Assembly (NCBI RefSeq): GCF_001571265.1
Contig: NZ_BCTL01000025.1
Span: 49,354-113,353, forward strand
Direction of reading: 5' to 3'
DNA: 64,000 bases
DNA from: Cedecea neteri NBRC 105707 = ATCC 33855
GTDB taxonomy: Bacteria; Pseudomonadota; Gammaproteobacteria; Enterobacterales; Enterobacteriaceae
How positions within the stretch are numbered: the first letter of the stretch is position 1; the number at the start of each line of letters is the position of its first letter. Below the pieces are notes generated by a model. That model ran no database searches, was not told where the DNA came from, and saw only the letters and a list, made by a program, of their open reading frames with translations. This document shows, one piece after another, positions 9,529 to 22,273 of this stretch. The position numbers and the translations under genes are program-made.

Positions 9529-10379
9529 GTTTTACGTTTTTCCAGCGTGCGGTGACGGGACTGGACGTTCTTACCGCGTGAGCGGAAATAGTCGGCCAGC
9601 TGCTCTGCAATATAAACCGAACGGTGTTTACCGCCCGTACAGCCGATAGCCACGGTCAGGTAGCTGCGGTTGTTGGTTTCCAGCATCGGTAACCATAGCT
9701 CAAGATAGCTGCGGGTCTGGTAGATAAAATTGTGTACTTCTGTGTGCCTGTCGAGGAAGGCGGCAACCGGGCGGTCGAGGCCTGTCATTGGGCGCAGCTT
9801 TGGATCCCAGTGTGGGTTTGGCAGAAAACGCACGTCGAACACATAATCGGCATCAATCGGTATACCGTGCTTAAAGCCGAAAGACTCGAACACCATTGTG
9901 AGTTCGCGTTCACGTTTGCCCAGCAGACGAGTACGCAGCATCTCCGCCAGTTCGTGCACCGACATTTCTGAGGTATCGATGATCAGATCTGCTCGGGATT
10001 TTAGCGGTTCGAGAAGATCGCTCTCTTCGTCAATCGCACTTTCCAAAGAGAGATTTTTACTGGAGAGCGGATGAAGACGGCGTGTGTCGCTGTAGCGGCG
10101 AATCAGCGTATTACGATCGGCATCAAGGAACAGTAACTGCGGAGAAAAAGCGTCCGGCAGGCTGTCCATCGCGTGCTCGAAGATTTCCGGCGACTCCGGC
10201 ATGTTACGCACGTCGATGCTGACCGCGGCAGAGATTTGCCGATCGGCAAGCGTTTTTGCCAGCTCTGGCAACAGGACAACCGGCAGGTTATCCACGCAGT
10301 AGAATCCCATATCTTCCAGTGCGCGCAAGGCTACAGACTTCCCTGAACCTGAGCGGCCGCTGACAATCATCAGCACCAT
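9525..10379 (-). CDS. rapZ: RNase adapter protein RapZ
   Basis: RapZ binds glucosamine-6-phosphate and the small RNAs GlmY and GlmZ, and presents GlmZ to RNase E, so tuning GlmS synthesis. The 284-residue length equals the E. coli protein. It has an N-terminal P-loop (SGRSGSGKS, about residues 7-15), a C-terminal domain with GCTGGKHRS, and a basic RNA-binding tail ending RTLEKRK. Overlap with ptsO by four bases suggests coupled translation. GlmM, the next enzyme in the same amino-sugar route, is encoded at 34840-36177. Confidence 0.98.
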   Translation of the reverse strand: MVLMIVSGRSGSGKSVALRALEDMGFYCVDNLPVVLLPELAKTLADRQISAAVSIDVRNMPESPEIFEHAMDSLPDAFSPQLLFLDADRNTLIRRYSDTRRLHPLSSKNLSLESAIDEESDLLEPLKSRADLIIDTSEMSVHELAEMLRTRLLGKRERELTMVFESFGFKHGIPIDADYVFDVRFLPNPHWDPKLRPMTGLDRPVAAFLDRHTEVHNFIYQTRSYLELWLPMLETNNRSYLTVAIGCTGGKHRSVYIAEQLADYFRSRGKNVQSRHRTLEKRKT

Positions 10380-10425
10380 ATAATCATTCCCCCGATTTAT
10401 CTGTCTGAGACATCAAACGCGCCGA

Positions 10426-10923
10426 TTATTCATTTTCGCTGTCGTTATCGACTTCTGATTCAGTAATTATCTGGTAAAGCTCTTCGTCGCTGCTGGCTGA
10501 GCGCAGCCTGCGACAAATGGTTTTATCCGCCAGACGCTTGGCCACCAGGGACAGTGTGTGCAGGTGGGTTTTGGTCTGGTCAGCCGGTACCAGTAGCGCA
10601 AATAACAGGTCAACCGGCTGATTGTCGATGGCATCAAAAGCGATTGGCGTTTCGAGTTGAATAAAGACGCCTACGGCGCGAAGCGTATCTTCCTCCAGTT
10701 TGCCGTGGGGAATCGCAATGCCGTTGCCAATGCCGGTACTGCCCATACGTTCACGGGTCAGGACGGCTTCGAAAACGACCTGTGGCGGAAGACCAAGCTG
10801 TTTAGCTGCCAGTTCGCTGATGATTTCCAGCGCGCGTTTTTTACTCTGACAGTGGACGCCACTGCGAGTACATTCCTGGTTAAGGACATTGCTCAGTTGT
10901 AGAGCGGAATCGTTGTTCATCAT
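10426..10923 (-). CDS. ptsN: Nitrogen-PTS enzyme IIA (PtsN)
   Basis: PtsN is the terminal phosphoacceptor of the nitrogen PTS and regulates potassium transport and other targets. From the ATG at 10921-10923 the product has 165 residues (163 in E. coli). H73 in IAIPHGKLEED is the phosphorylation site. Two consecutive ATGs occur; the first aligns with the E. coli start and has AGGTG upstream. An in-frame start nine codons earlier lacks family support. It is followed by rapZ after 46 bp. Confidence 0.97.
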   Translation of the reverse strand: MMNNDSALQLSNVLNQECTRSGVHCQSKKRALEIISELAAKQLGLPPQVVFEAVLTRERMGSTGIGNGIAIPHGKLEEDTLRAVGVFIQLETPIAFDAIDNQPVDLLFALLVPADQTKTHLHTLSLVAKRLADKTICRRLRSASSDEELYQIITESEVDNDSENE

Positions 10924-11005
10924 AAGTTCACCTAAGCACTTTTTGTGCAAACGGCCCGCTACTTAAGCAGCGGGCCGGCCATATGCACATCGGATGCCCG
11001 GATTA

Positions 11006-11293
11006 TCAGTGTTGTTTTAGTTTATCTTTGTGTTTCGTTAACTGTCGGGCCAATTTATCAATCAGGCCGTCAATCGCCGCATACATGTCCTGGCCTTCGG
11101 CGCTGGCATGCAGTTCTCCACCGTTCACATGCAGCGTAGCATCCGCTGTATGGGTGACTTTTTCCACCTTTAATACAATATAGACCTGGTTGATTCTTTC
11201 GAAGTACTGCTCCAGTTTGGCAAACTTCGAGTTCAGAAATTCACGCAGTGCCTCAGTGATCTCGACGTTTTGTCCTGTAATGTTGAGCTGCAT
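11006..11293 (-). CDS. hpf: Ribosome hibernation promoting factor HPF
   Basis: HPF binds the decoding centre of the 30S subunit and, with RMF, promotes 100S dimer formation in stationary phase. The product is 95 residues, the short HPF form typical of gammaproteobacteria, and is nearly identical to the E. coli protein (ends TKHKDKLKQH). The ATG at 11291-11293 is preceded by AAGGA; the longer frame reading upstream is rpoN-terminal sequence. It lies 22 bp downstream of rpoN. Confidence 0.98.
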   Translation of the reverse strand: MQLNITGQNVEITEALREFLNSKFAKLEQYFERINQVYIVLKVEKVTHTADATLHVNGGELHASAEGQDMYAAIDGLIDKLARQLTKHKDKLKQH

Positions 11294-11315
11294 AGTGTCT
11301 TCCTTATCGGTGAAG

Positions 11316-12749
11316 TCACACCAGCTGTTTACGCTGGTTTGACGGTGGAATGGATAAAGACTCTCGGTACTTCGCAACTGTGCGGCGCGCCACCATGATA
11401 CCTTGATCCGACAGCATTGAGGTTAACTTACTGTCGCTCAGCGGTTTGGCTGGGTTTTCCGCAGCTATTAACTTCTTCACCAGCGCCCGAATTGCCGTGG
11501 AGGAGGCTTCGCCGCCGCCTTCGGTATTGACGTGACTGGAGAAGAAATATTTCAATTCAAAGATGCCGCGTGGGCTATGCAAATACTTCTGGGTGGTCAC
11601 CCTTGAGATTGTCGATTCGTGCATCTCAACCGCCTGAGCAATATCGGCCAGCACCATCGGCTTCATGTGCTCTTCACCGTGCTCAAAGAAGGCCTGCTGC
11701 TGTTCGACAATGCAGCGGCTCACACGCAATAGCGTATCATTGCGGCTTTCCAGGCTTTTAATCAACCATTTCGCTTCCTGCAGGTTACTGCGGATGAACT
11801 GCGAATCGCTGTCATTGCGCGTATTGCCGCTCATGGCTGCATATTGCTGGTTGATTTTGAGACGAGGGATGCTGTCCGCGTTGAGTTCTACAACCCAGCG
11901 AGCCAGATGTTTGCGCACCAGTACGTCAGGAATCACGTACTCTGGCTCACCCGTTTGGATCGACTGGCCTGGGCGAGGATCGAGAGACTGAATCAGGCAC
12001 ATGGCCTCTTTAAGAGCATCCTCTTTAATGCGCGTGACCCGCATCAAAGTACGGAAGTCGTGATTTGCCAGCAGATCTAAATGATCGCTCACGATAAGCC
12101 GGGCTTCCGCCAGCCATGGGGTCTCTTTGGCGTATTGAGAAAGCTGAATCAACAGGCAATCACGTAAGTCCCGCGCAGCAACGCCGACGGGATCAAAACG
12201 CTGGATACGTTTGAGGACGGCTTCCACTTCGTCAAGACTCACATCGTCGTGGCCCAGGCTTTCGAGAATGTCTTCCAGAGGAACGGTGAGATATCCGGTT
12301 TCATCTACTGCATCGACAATAGACGTCGCAATCGCGACATCCGTATCGGAAAATGGCGTCAGATCGACCTGCCACATCAGGTAGTCCTGTAGTGACTGGG
12401 TCGTTTCACCCTGATAGATCGGCAGCTCATCGTCCAGATAGTCAGTTCCCGTTCCTGAAGGGGTACCGGCGGTGTAAATTTCATCCCAGCTGGCATCCAG
12501 AGGCAGCTCATCGGGCATCTCTTTCTGCTCGAGGGCTTCACGGGTATCCATTGCTTCGCTCTCAGGCATTTCCTGAGTATCGATCTCATCATGCAGGTCG
12601 GTTTGCTCAAGCAATGGATTACTGTCCAGTGCCTGCTGGAGTTCTTGCTGAAGCTCTAACGTTGAGAGCTGTAGCAGACGAATGGCCTGCTGCAGCTGGG
12701 GCGTCATAGCAAGTTGTTGGCTAAGCCGTAATTGCAAACCTTGCTTCAT
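11316..12749 (-). CDS. rpoN: RNA polymerase sigma-54 factor
   Basis: RpoN directs RNA polymerase to -24/-12 promoters that need enhancer-binding ATPases. From the ATG at 12747-12749 the product is 477 residues, equal to E. coli. Region I is glutamine- and leucine-rich (residues 1-50), followed by an acidic region II (about 55-115), the core-binding domain, and the C-terminal RpoN box within [13 protein letters not shown] that contacts the -24 element. A start seven codons upstream is not supported by family length. It lies 48 bp downstream of lptB. Confidence 0.98.
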   Translation of the reverse strand: MKQGLQLRLSQQLAMTPQLQQAIRLLQLSTLELQQELQQALDSNPLLEQTDLHDEIDTQEMPESEAMDTREALEQKEMPDELPLDASWDEIYTAGTPSGTGTDYLDDELPIYQGETTQSLQDYLMWQVDLTPFSDTDVAIATSIVDAVDETGYLTVPLEDILESLGHDDVSLDEVEAVLKRIQRFDPVGVAARDLRDCLLIQLSQYAKETPWLAEARLIVSDHLDLLANHDFRTLMRVTRIKEDALKEAMCLIQSLDPRPGQSIQTGEPEYVIPDVLVRKHLARWVVELNADSIPRLKINQQYAAMSGNTRNDSDSQFIRSNLQEAKWLIKSLESRNDTLLRVSRCIVEQQQAFFEHGEEHMKPMVLADIAQAVEMHESTISRVTTQKYLHSPRGIFELKYFFSSHVNTEGGGEASSTAIRALVKKLIAAENPAKPLSDSKLTSMLSDQGIMVARRTVAKYRESLSIPPSNQRKQLV

Positions 12750-12797
12750 GTTCAGAGCAAACTTCCTCAAATAAGTCGTGTAAGACTTCCCACCCTA

Positions 12798-13523
12798 TCA
12801 GAGTCTGAACTCTTCGCCCAGATAGACTCGCTTAACTTGCTCGTCTTCAAGGATTTCTTCCGGTGTGCCGTGGGCAATCAGATGCCCCTGACTAACGATA
12901 TAGGCGCGTTCGCAGACGGCCAGCGTCTCGCGGACGTTATGGTCGGTAATCAATACGCCGAGGCCGCTGTCTCGCAGATGCTCGATGATGCGTTTGATAT
13001 CAATGACGGAAATAGGATCAACCCCGGCAAAGGGTTCATCCAGCAAAATGAATTTCGGGTTGGCCGCCAGCGCGCGAGCGATTTCAACACGGCGCCGTTC
13101 ACCGCCGGATAGCGACTGCCCAAGGTTATTGCGCAGGTGCGAGATGTGGAACTCTTCCATCAGTTCGTTAGCGCGATCGTCACGCTGCTCTGACGTCAGG
13201 TCATCGCGAATCTGCAGCACCGCCATCAGGTTATCAAACACGCTCAGGCGGCGGAAAATAGACGCTTCCTGCGGCAAATAACCGATGCCGCGACGTGCAC
13301 GAGCATGCAGTGGCAGCAAGCTAATGTCTTCTTCATCAATAATGATGTTGCCCGCATCACGTGGCACGATACCCACCACCATGTAAAACGTCGTGGTTTT
13401 ACCGGCGCCGTTTGGCCCGAGTAACCCCACAATTTCACCCGATTTAACGGTCAGGCTGACGTCTTCGACTACGCGGCGGCCTTTGTAGGCTTTGGCCAGG
13501 TTTTTCGCAATTAAAGTTGCCAT
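12798..13523 (-). CDS. lptB: LPS export ABC ATPase LptB
   Basis: LptB powers extraction of lipopolysaccharide from the inner membrane by the LptB2FGC complex. The product is 241 residues, as in E. coli. Walker A is GPNGAGKT (about 36-43), the signature is [15 protein letters not shown], Walker B is [12 protein letters not shown], and the switch histidine lies in [10 protein letters not shown]. It follows lptA with a six-base gap. Confidence 0.98.
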   Translation of the reverse strand: MATLIAKNLAKAYKGRRVVEDVSLTVKSGEIVGLLGPNGAGKTTTFYMVVGIVPRDAGNIIIDEEDISLLPLHARARRGIGYLPQEASIFRRLSVFDNLMAVLQIRDDLTSEQRDDRANELMEEFHISHLRNNLGQSLSGGERRRVEIARALAANPKFILLDEPFAGVDPISVIDIKRIIEHLRDSGLGVLITDHNVRETLAVCERAYIVSQGHLIAHGTPEEILEDEQVKRVYLGEEFRL

Positions 13524-13529
13524 ATCGAA

Positions 13530-14081
13530 TCAGTTACTCTTTTTCGGTGCCGGTTGCTGGCCGTTTTTGTTTTGCAACTGAGACGGTACCAGTACTGTGG
13601 TCACGCGTTTGCCTTTCTCGCTAAACGCCTGCATTTTCTGCTCTTTCACCAGGTAGGTGATTTTGTCGCCAGTGATGTTGCTGTCCAACTGCTCAAGGTA
13701 AGCGTTGCCGGTCAGTACAACGAAGTCTTTAGCCAATTCATAATGCATGGTGGACGCGTGGCCTTGTACCGGCTTACCGCTGTCCTGCATTTGATAGAAA
13801 GTAGCAGGGTTACCGAAGCCATCAATCACCTCTTTGCCTTGTTCACCACCTGGGCGGGTAACAACGACTTTATCGGCGTTAATTTTGATAGTGCCCTGGG
13901 TCACGACGACATTACCGGTGAAGGTGACAACGTTGCCCTGCATATCGAGAGACTGTTGGTCAGATTCGATATGAATAGGCTGTTCGGTGTCGCCCGTCAG
14001 GGCCCAGGCTGACAAAGGTGCGGCAAAAAGCGAACCAAGCAGAACAAGTTTAAGGCTGAGTTTGTTTATTCTGGATTTCAT
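13530..14081 (-). CDS. lptA: Periplasmic LPS-bridge protein LptA
   Basis: LptA forms the periplasmic bridge that carries LPS from LptC to LptDE. The ATG at 14079-14081 gives 183 residues (185 in E. coli) with an N-terminal signal peptide ending near residue 27 (SAWA before LTGDTEQ). The OstA/LptA beta-jellyroll domain covers most of the rest, and the tail is lysine-rich. A TTG seven codons upstream is in frame but not conserved. The 5' end overlaps lptC by 32 bases. Confidence 0.97.
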   Translation of the reverse strand: MKSRINKLSLKLVLLGSLFAAPLSAWALTGDTEQPIHIESDQQSLDMQGNVVTFTGNVVVTQGTIKINADKVVVTRPGGEQGKEVIDGFGNPATFYQMQDSGKPVQGHASTMHYELAKDFVVLTGNAYLEQLDSNITGDKITYLVKEQKMQAFSEKGKRVTTVLVPSQLQNKNGQQPAPKKSN

Positions 14082-14622
14082 AGGAGGTTTTAACCTTTTC
14101 AATCAGCTGTGCAGTTTGGCTGCGTAAGTTGCCACGCATTTTCAGGCCACTGGAGTTAAATGTGGTGCCGTACAGGGTAACAAGATCGTCAGAAGCGACA
14201 TCCTGAGTGATTAAATTTACCTGCGCATTGTCTGTCGTGATTTTGCGTAACTGAGAATCAGGCGTTAGCGCTGTGACGATGACGTTGCCGTACAAATAAA
14301 GCATTTTATCATCGGTAAGTTTGGCGCGATCCGCGTGAATTTCCCATGTGGCGATTTTATTTTCATCGTACTGAGTCATGACCGGTTTGGTGAACCATGA
14401 AATGCCGGTATCGGAAAAATATTCAACGTGTTGAGCAATAAGCTTATAATTCAACGCGCCCTGCGGGTTGTATACGACCGTTGTGGAGAATTCACTTTGA
14501 TAAGTCGGCGTATCGCTGTTAACGGTTACGCCAGGTTCGTCCTTCTCTGTCAGATTCAGGCCGATAAGCACTAATGCCGCAATGGCAAGCAGGAAAATAA
14601 TCCAACGTTTGGTCTTACTCAT
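14050..14622 (-). CDS. lptC: LPS export protein LptC
   Basis: LptC is a bitopic inner-membrane protein that receives LPS from LptB2FG and passes it to LptA. The 190-residue product (191 in E. coli) has one N-terminal membrane helix (about residues 7-24) and a periplasmic LptC domain. Its start overlaps kdsC by four bases and its end overlaps lptA by 32 bases, giving a tightly coupled kdsC-lptC-lptA-lptB cluster. Confidence 0.97.
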   Translation of the reverse strand: MSKTKRWIIFLLAIAALVLIGLNLTEKDEPGVTVNSDTPTYQSEFSTTVVYNPQGALNYKLIAQHVEYFSDTGISWFTKPVMTQYDENKIATWEIHADRAKLTDDKMLYLYGNVIVTALTPDSQLRKITTDNAQVNLITQDVASDDLVTLYGTTFNSSGLKMRGNLRSQTAQLIEKVKTSYEIQNKQTQP

Positions 14623-15185
14623 ATGGATTGCCCTTTAGCCTCATCAAGCTTGCCTTGCGCCATCAACAGAAGATCGCAGATTTCCCGCACTGCACCTCGC
14701 CCACCGCTGATTCTGGTCACATAATCCGTTTTTGGCGTCAATAATGGGTGAGCATCAGCAACGGCAACGCTTAAACCGACCCGTTCCATGACCGGCCAGT
14801 CGATCAGGTCATCGCCAATGTAGGCAACCTGATCGGGAGACAGCGCAACCTTTGACAGCAAATCGTGGAACGCCACAAGCTTGTCGGACTGCCCTTGATA
14901 AAGATGGGTAATGCCCAACGTTGTGCAGCGATCCTCCAGCAGTTTTGCTTTCCTTCCCGTAATAATAGCGACTTCTATTCCCGAGGTCAGGGCGCAGCGA
15001 ATACCATAACCATCGCGCACGTTGAAGGCTTTAAGCTCTTCACCGCTGTTGCCCATGTAAATAAGGCCGTCAGACATCACGCCGTCAACGTCCAGAATCA
15101 GCAGGCGAATCTCTTTCGCCCGCGCTATGACCTGCGCGCTTACCGGTCCATAACAGGTATTGAGCAGCGCATCACGGTTACTCAT
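14619..15185 (-). CDS. kdsC: KDO-8-phosphate phosphatase KdsC
   Basis: KdsC is the HAD-family phosphatase that releases KDO from KDO-8-phosphate for lipid A core assembly. The product is 188 residues, as in E. coli. The HAD motif I is LLILDVDGVMSDG (about 29-41), motif II lies in AIITGRK, and motif IV in YIGDDLIDW. It lies 16 bp downstream of kdsD, which makes the pathway's first precursor. Confidence 0.98.
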   Translation of the reverse strand: MSNRDALLNTCYGPVSAQVIARAKEIRLLILDVDGVMSDGLIYMGNSGEELKAFNVRDGYGIRCALTSGIEVAIITGRKAKLLEDRCTTLGITHLYQGQSDKLVAFHDLLSKVALSPDQVAYIGDDLIDWPVMERVGLSVAVADAHPLLTPKTDYVTRISGGRGAVREICDLLLMAQGKLDEAKGQSI

Positions 15186-15201
15186 TAAGGCTAATCCTTT
15201 T

Positions 15202-16188
15202 TTAAACTACGCCTGCGCGTAGCATGTCATGCATATGTACCACACCCAGCAACTGGTCGCCATCTGCGACCAGAACCGAAGTAATATGGCGTGACTGCAT
15301 CAGATTTAATGCATCCACAGCCAATGTTCCCGGGCGTACGCGAATGCCGCCTGTGGTCATGACATCCGCAATACGTAAGGTATGTAAATCGACGCCCATA
15401 TCGAACACGCGACGTAAATCGCCATCGGTAAAGATGCCTTCAATTTTCATCAGGTCATTGCAGATGACCGTCATGCCCATGTTTTTACGGGTGATTTCTA
15501 ACAGTGCATCGCGCAAAGAGGCCTCTTTGCTGACGTGCGGGATATCATCACCCGTGTGCATGATATCGTTTACGCGGAGTAACAGCTTACGACCCAGCGC
15601 ACCGCCAGGATGAGACAGAGCAAAATCTTCAGCGGTAAAACCACGTGCCTTCAGTAACGCCACGGCCAGCGCATCGCCCATAACCAGCGTCGCCGTTGTG
15701 CTGGAAGTTGGCGCGAGGCCGAGAGGGCAAGCTTCCTGAGGCACTTTGATGCACAGATGGATATCGGCTGCGCGCCCCATTGAGCTTTCCGGGCGGGCGG
15801 TCATGCAAATCAGAGGTACCTGAAGACGCTTTAATACCGGGATGAGCGCCAGAATTTCGTTTGACTCACCGGAATTAGAAATTGCCAGAACGATATCCTG
15901 TGCTGTGACCATGCCTAAGTCACCGTGGCTCGCTTCTCCAGGATGCACAAAAAAGGCTGGTGTGCCGGTGCTGGCAAAGGTTGCCGCTATTTTTTTCCCA
16001 ATATGACCCGATTTTCCCATCCCCATCACAACAACTTTACCGGGACAGTAGAATATCTTCTCACAGGCCTGTGAGAAATCGTCGTTAATGTACTGGTCGA
16101 GCTGAGCCAGGCCTTCACGTTCAATATTGAGCACGTCTTTGCCCGCTTGTTGAAAGTCAAAACCCGGTGCTAAATCTATATGAGACAT
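15202..16188 (-). CDS. kdsD: Arabinose-5-phosphate isomerase KdsD
   Basis: KdsD converts ribulose-5-phosphate to arabinose-5-phosphate, the first step to KDO. From the ATG at 16186-16188 the product is 328 residues, as in E. coli; an in-frame start 13 codons earlier runs into the yrbG end. An N-terminal SIS domain (about 40-180, with GMGKSGHIGKK and AISNSGES) is followed by two CBS domains (about 200-328). Confidence 0.98.
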   Translation of the reverse strand: MSHIDLAPGFDFQQAGKDVLNIEREGLAQLDQYINDDFSQACEKIFYCPGKVVVMGMGKSGHIGKKIAATFASTGTPAFFVHPGEASHGDLGMVTAQDIVLAISNSGESNEILALIPVLKRLQVPLICMTARPESSMGRAADIHLCIKVPQEACPLGLAPTSSTTATLVMGDALAVALLKARGFTAEDFALSHPGGALGRKLLLRVNDIMHTGDDIPHVSKEASLRDALLEITRKNMGMTVICNDLMKIEGIFTDGDLRRVFDMGVDLHTLRIADVMTTGGIRVRPGTLAVDALNLMQSRHITSVLVADGDQLLGVVHMHDMLRAGVV

Positions 16189-16204
16189 AATTCCCGTTTC
16201 CGCT

Positions 16205-17182
16205 TTATCCGACGACTGGTGGCGCAACTAACCACAGCACCACGATCCATATGATGAATCCACATGTTAACAGAGCGCCCGCGAGCTTGCCGATTTGGCG
16301 AGGTTTACGCCAGCAGAGCAGGGCGAAAACAGCACTTACCGCTAACATCAGCCAATAATCCCGGGCAAAAGCCAACGGGTTCAGTTGGCCCGGCGCCAGC
16401 AACGCAGGAATGCCAAGCACAAACACCACGTTAAAAATGTTCGAACCGATGATATTCCCAATCGCAATATCATCTTCACCCTTGCGCGCTCCGGCTATAG
16501 CGGTCGCTAATTCTGGCAGGCTGGTGCCGATCGCAATGATCGTCAAACCGATAACCAGTTCGCTTACGCCAAAATAATGGGCAAGCACTGAGGCATTATC
16601 GATGACCATCCGCGTTGCCATCGGCATGATAACCAACGCAACGCCCAGCCATAAAAATGCGACGGACAGACTGCCTTCTTGAGGGAGTTCGGCCAGTTGT
16701 TCCCGCGTCAGGCTGTCGATCCCCTGCCGTTCCGCAAGACGACCTATTCTAATGATAAAGAATAGATATAACACCGCGATTGTCAGCAGCAGGACACCTT
16801 CTGTCTGCGTCAGCTCACCGTCATAGAGAAACAGACCTGCGGCGGCACTCACCGCCAACATTAGAGGTAACTCACGGCGTAGAATATCGGAATTAACGGT
16901 AAATGGGTGCAGCAGGGCGGCCAGGCCCAGAATCAGCATAATATTGGTGATATTTGAACCAATTGCTGTCCCTACGGCCAAATCCAGTTGGCCGTGTAGC
17001 GCAGACGTGCTGGCGATGATGATTTCAGGAAGCGAGGTGCCGATGCTGACCACCGTCATGCCGATAATCAGCGGTGGGATGCCGATACTGCGGCAAAGGA
17101 TCGCTGCGGCGAAAACTAAACGGTCGGCGCCATAGACCACCAGAAGTAAACCAATAATTAATAGCGCCGTAGCTAACAGCAT
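16205..17182 (-). CDS. yrbG: YrbG, calcium/sodium antiporter family
   Basis: This inner-membrane protein of the CaCA cation exchanger superfamily has 325 residues from the ATG at 17180-17182, matching E. coli. It has about ten membrane helices and two inverted alpha-repeats, each with GTSLPE (VSIGTSLPEI near 50 and IAIGTSLPEL near 210). Transport of calcium is inferred from the family; the true substrate is uncertain. It is the first gene of the minus-strand yrbG-kdsD-kdsC-lptCAB run and is divergent from mlaF across 229 bp. Confidence 0.95.
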   Translation of the reverse strand: MLLATALLIIGLLLVVYGADRLVFAAAILCRSIGIPPLIIGMTVVSIGTSLPEIIIASTSALHGQLDLAVGTAIGSNITNIMLILGLAALLHPFTVNSDILRRELPLMLAVSAAAGLFLYDGELTQTEGVLLLTIAVLYLFFIIRIGRLAERQGIDSLTREQLAELPQEGSLSVAFLWLGVALVIMPMATRMVIDNASVLAHYFGVSELVIGLTIIAIGTSLPELATAIAGARKGEDDIAIGNIIGSNIFNVVFVLGIPALLAPGQLNPLAFARDYWLMLAVSAVFALLCWRKPRQIGKLAGALLTCGFIIWIVVLWLVAPPVVG

Positions 17183-17411
17183 GAAAAATCCTTTATTAGG
17201 GTATAATCGCCGATCCTGAGAGCCTGAAGGGTCGGGCAAAACGAAGTGCAGCCTGAGCCTGGCGATAAGTCGTAATTCTGACTTTATGCGGCGGAAAAGT
17301 AAAACAAATGCCAGCTTTCGCTAACCTCCGCAGGTAATATTCTGTAAAAATGTTGGGTTTTAGCATCCCTTTGAGGCCATGCTTGCCGGCAAACATAAAA
17401 AAGGAAGGGCG

Positions 17412-19017
<1,606 letters not shown>

Positions 19018-19021
19018 GTTC

Positions 19022-19573
19022 ATGCAAACAAAGAAATTTGAAGTTTGGGTTGGTGCTTTTCTGCTGGTCGCGCTGGTCGCAATTATTTTTCTCTGCCTGA
19101 AGGTGGCTAACGTCACGTCTCTGCGCAGTGAGCCGACTTATCGGGTCTACGCCACCTTCGACAACATTGGCGGCCTGAAAATGAGTTCGCCTGTTCGCCT
19201 TGGCGGCGTCGTGATTGGCCGTGTTGATGGCATCGCCCTCGATCCTAAAACGTACCTGCCTCGCGTAACGCTGGATATCGAACAGCGCTACAACCAGATC
19301 CCGGATACCAGCTCTCTGGCGATTCGTACCTCTGGCTTGCTAGGTGAGCAGTATATTGCCCTTAACCTTGGTTTTGACGATCCAGAGCTCGGGTCATCTA
19401 TGCTTAAAGACGGCAGTACTATTCAGGATACGAAGTCTGCGTTGGTACTTGAGGATCTGATAGGTCAGTTCCTTTACAAGAGCGGCAACGGCGATAATAA
19501 GAATTCTGGCGATGCCGAAGCACATCCTGCAGGCCATACTGATGCCGCACCGCAGTCAGGCACTACGAATTAA
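19022..19573 (+). CDS. mlaD: Mla substrate-binding MCE protein MlaD
   Basis: MlaD forms the hexameric periplasmic MCE ring that channels phospholipid between MlaC and MlaE. The ATG at 19022 gives 183 residues, as in E. coli; a start five codons earlier overlaps the mlaE stop. One N-terminal membrane helix (about 8-28) precedes the MCE domain (about 38-118), followed by a hydrophobic pore helix and a polar tail. Confidence 0.97.
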   Translation: MQTKKFEVWVGAFLLVALVAIIFLCLKVANVTSLRSEPTYRVYATFDNIGGLKMSSPVRLGGVVIGRVDGIALDPKTYLPRVTLDIEQRYNQIPDTSSLAIRTSGLLGEQYIALNLGFDDPELGSSMLKDGSTIQDTKSALVLEDLIGQFLYKSGNGDNKNSGDAEAHPAGHTDAAPQSGTTN

Positions 19574-19590
19574 TTTAAGAGGAACGAGTG

Positions 19591-20220
19591 ATGTTTAAGC
19601 GTCTTATGATGGTAGCCATGCTGGTAATCGCCCCATTTGCGATGGCGGCAGACCAGACCAACCCTTACAAATTAATGAACGAGGCGGCGCAGAAGACCTT
19701 TGATCGCCTGAAAAATGAGCAGCCTCAAATTCGACAGAACCCGAATTATCTGCGGGAAATCGTTGGCCAGGAATTACTGCCGTACGTACAGGTAAAATAC
19801 GCTGGTGCGCTGGTATTAGGGCGTTACTACAAAGATGCAACGCCTGCTCAGCGAGATGCCTACTTCAAGGCTTTTGAAGAGTACCTTAAGCAGGCCTATG
19901 GCCAGGCGCTGGCGCTGTATCACGGTCAGACTTACCAAATTGCTCCCGAGCAACCGCTGGGTAATGCTGATATTGTGGCGATCCGCGTGACGATTATCGA
20001 TCCAAATGGTCGCCCACCGGTGCGTCTTGACTTCCAATGGCGTAAGAATAGTCAAACCGGTAACTGGCAGGCTTACGATATGATCGCCGAAGGGATCAGT
20101 ATGATCACTACCAAGCAAAACGAGTGGAGCGATCTGTTGCGCACCAAAGGCATTGATGGTTTGACCGCGCAGCTGCAGTCAATTTCAAAACAGCCAATTA
20201 CTCTAGACAGTAAAAAGTAA
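19591..20220 (+). CDS. mlaC: Periplasmic phospholipid shuttle MlaC
   Basis: MlaC carries phospholipid through the periplasm between MlaA-OmpC and MlaFEDB. The ATG at 19591 gives 209 residues (211 in E. coli). A signal peptide ends near residue 19 (AMA before ADQTNPY), followed by the MlaC/Ttg2D lipid-binding domain. A GTG immediately upstream (19588) is possible but less likely. Its stop overlaps the mlaB start by one base. Confidence 0.97.
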   Translation: MFKRLMMVAMLVIAPFAMAADQTNPYKLMNEAAQKTFDRLKNEQPQIRQNPNYLREIVGQELLPYVQVKYAGALVLGRYYKDATPAQRDAYFKAFEEYLKQAYGQALALYHGQTYQIAPEQPLGNADIVAIRVTIIDPNGRPPVRLDFQWRKNSQTGNWQAYDMIAEGISMITTKQNEWSDLLRTKGIDGLTAQLQSISKQPITLDSKK

Positions 20221-20522
20221 TGTCGGAAGAACTGAGCTGGAAACAGGACGGCACAACGTTGCACCTCTTCGGAGAGCTGGATGGTGACACCATTGAGTCG
20301 CTTTGGCAGCAGCGTGAGAAAGTGGTTGAGGGTATCAACTTCTTTGAGCTAAGCGGCTTAACCCGCGTTGATACCGCCGGGCTGGCGTTGCTTATTCACC
20401 TGACGGCCATCGTTACTCGTCAGGGGCGCAAGGTTGAACTTAAGGGTGCCAGTGATAATTTGCGCACGCTGGCTCAACTCTACAATTTGCCAGAGGCGCT
20501 GTTGCCGCATCTGGCAGGCTAA
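20220..20522 (+). CDS. mlaB: Mla STAS-domain subunit MlaB
   Basis: MlaB is the small cytoplasmic STAS-domain protein that stabilises MlaF in the Mla complex. The product is 100 residues, starting in the TAATG overlap with mlaC. The conserved STAS segment FFELSGLTRVDTAGLALL lies near residues 40-57. It ends the mla operon and is followed by a terminator. Confidence 0.95.
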   Translation: MSEELSWKQDGTTLHLFGELDGDTIESLWQQREKVVEGINFFELSGLTRVDTAGLALLIHLTAIVTRQGRKVELKGASDNLRTLAQLYNLPEALLPHLAG

Positions 20523-20543
20523 TGATTTCAGCACGTTACTTTC

Positions 20544-20577
20544 AAAGCCCTCGAACTGTTAAGTTCCGGGGCTTTTT
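20544..20577 (+). terminator. Rho-independent terminator after mlaB
   Basis: AAGCCC and GGGGCTT arms with an inner GAAC/GTTC pairing form a stem of about 12 bp ending in a T-run (CTTTTT). It lies 22 bp after the mlaB stop and separates the mla operon from ibaG-murA. Confidence 0.85.
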
Positions 20578-20655
20578 GCTTATTTAAGCGGGCGCCACTT
20601 TCCTCTAAGATGTGTGGCTTATCTCATCATTTATTAATCGACGAATAGATACCCC

Positions 20656-20910
20656 ATGGAAAATCATGAAATTCAGACAGTGCTGATGAACGCACTGCCC
20701 CTCCAGGAAGTCCACGTCTCAGGCGATGGCAGCCACTTTCAGGTGATAGCGGTGGGTGAGTTATTCGCCGAGTTAAGTCGCGTCAAAAAACAGCAAACGG
20801 TGTACGCCCCGCTGATGGAATTCATCGCTGATAATCGCATGCATGCCGTTTCTATTAAGACCTATACGCCGGAAGAGTGGGCGCGCGACCGCAAACTAAA
20901 TGGTTTTTGA
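20656..20910 (+). CDS. ibaG: BolA-family protein IbaG
   Basis: IbaG (YrbA) is an 84-residue BolA-family protein that partners monothiol glutaredoxin in binding an Fe-S cluster and is induced by acid in E. coli. Length and sequence match E. coli throughout; the family HxxxIKxYT region is [13 protein letters not shown]. It lies 53 bp upstream of murA and is probably cotranscribed with it. Confidence 0.95.
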   Translation: MENHEIQTVLMNALPLQEVHVSGDGSHFQVIAVGELFAELSRVKKQQTVYAPLMEFIADNRMHAVSIKTYTPEEWARDRKLNGF

Positions 20911-20948
20911 ATCATCGGCTCAGGCTGGTGATAACGTTTTGAATTTAA

Positions 20949-22226
<1,278 letters not shown>

Positions 22227-22244
22227 GCGACTTTTTATCGTGAC

Positions 22245-22273
22245 AAAAAGCCGGGGCATGCCCCGGCTTTTTT
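22245..22273. terminator. Bidirectional terminator between murA and sfsB
   Basis: AAAAAGCCGGGG and CCCCGGCTTTTT form a nearly perfect palindrome (22245-22273) with A- and T-tracts on both sides. It can terminate murA on the plus strand and sfsB on the minus strand; the sfsB stop lies inside it. Confidence 0.93.
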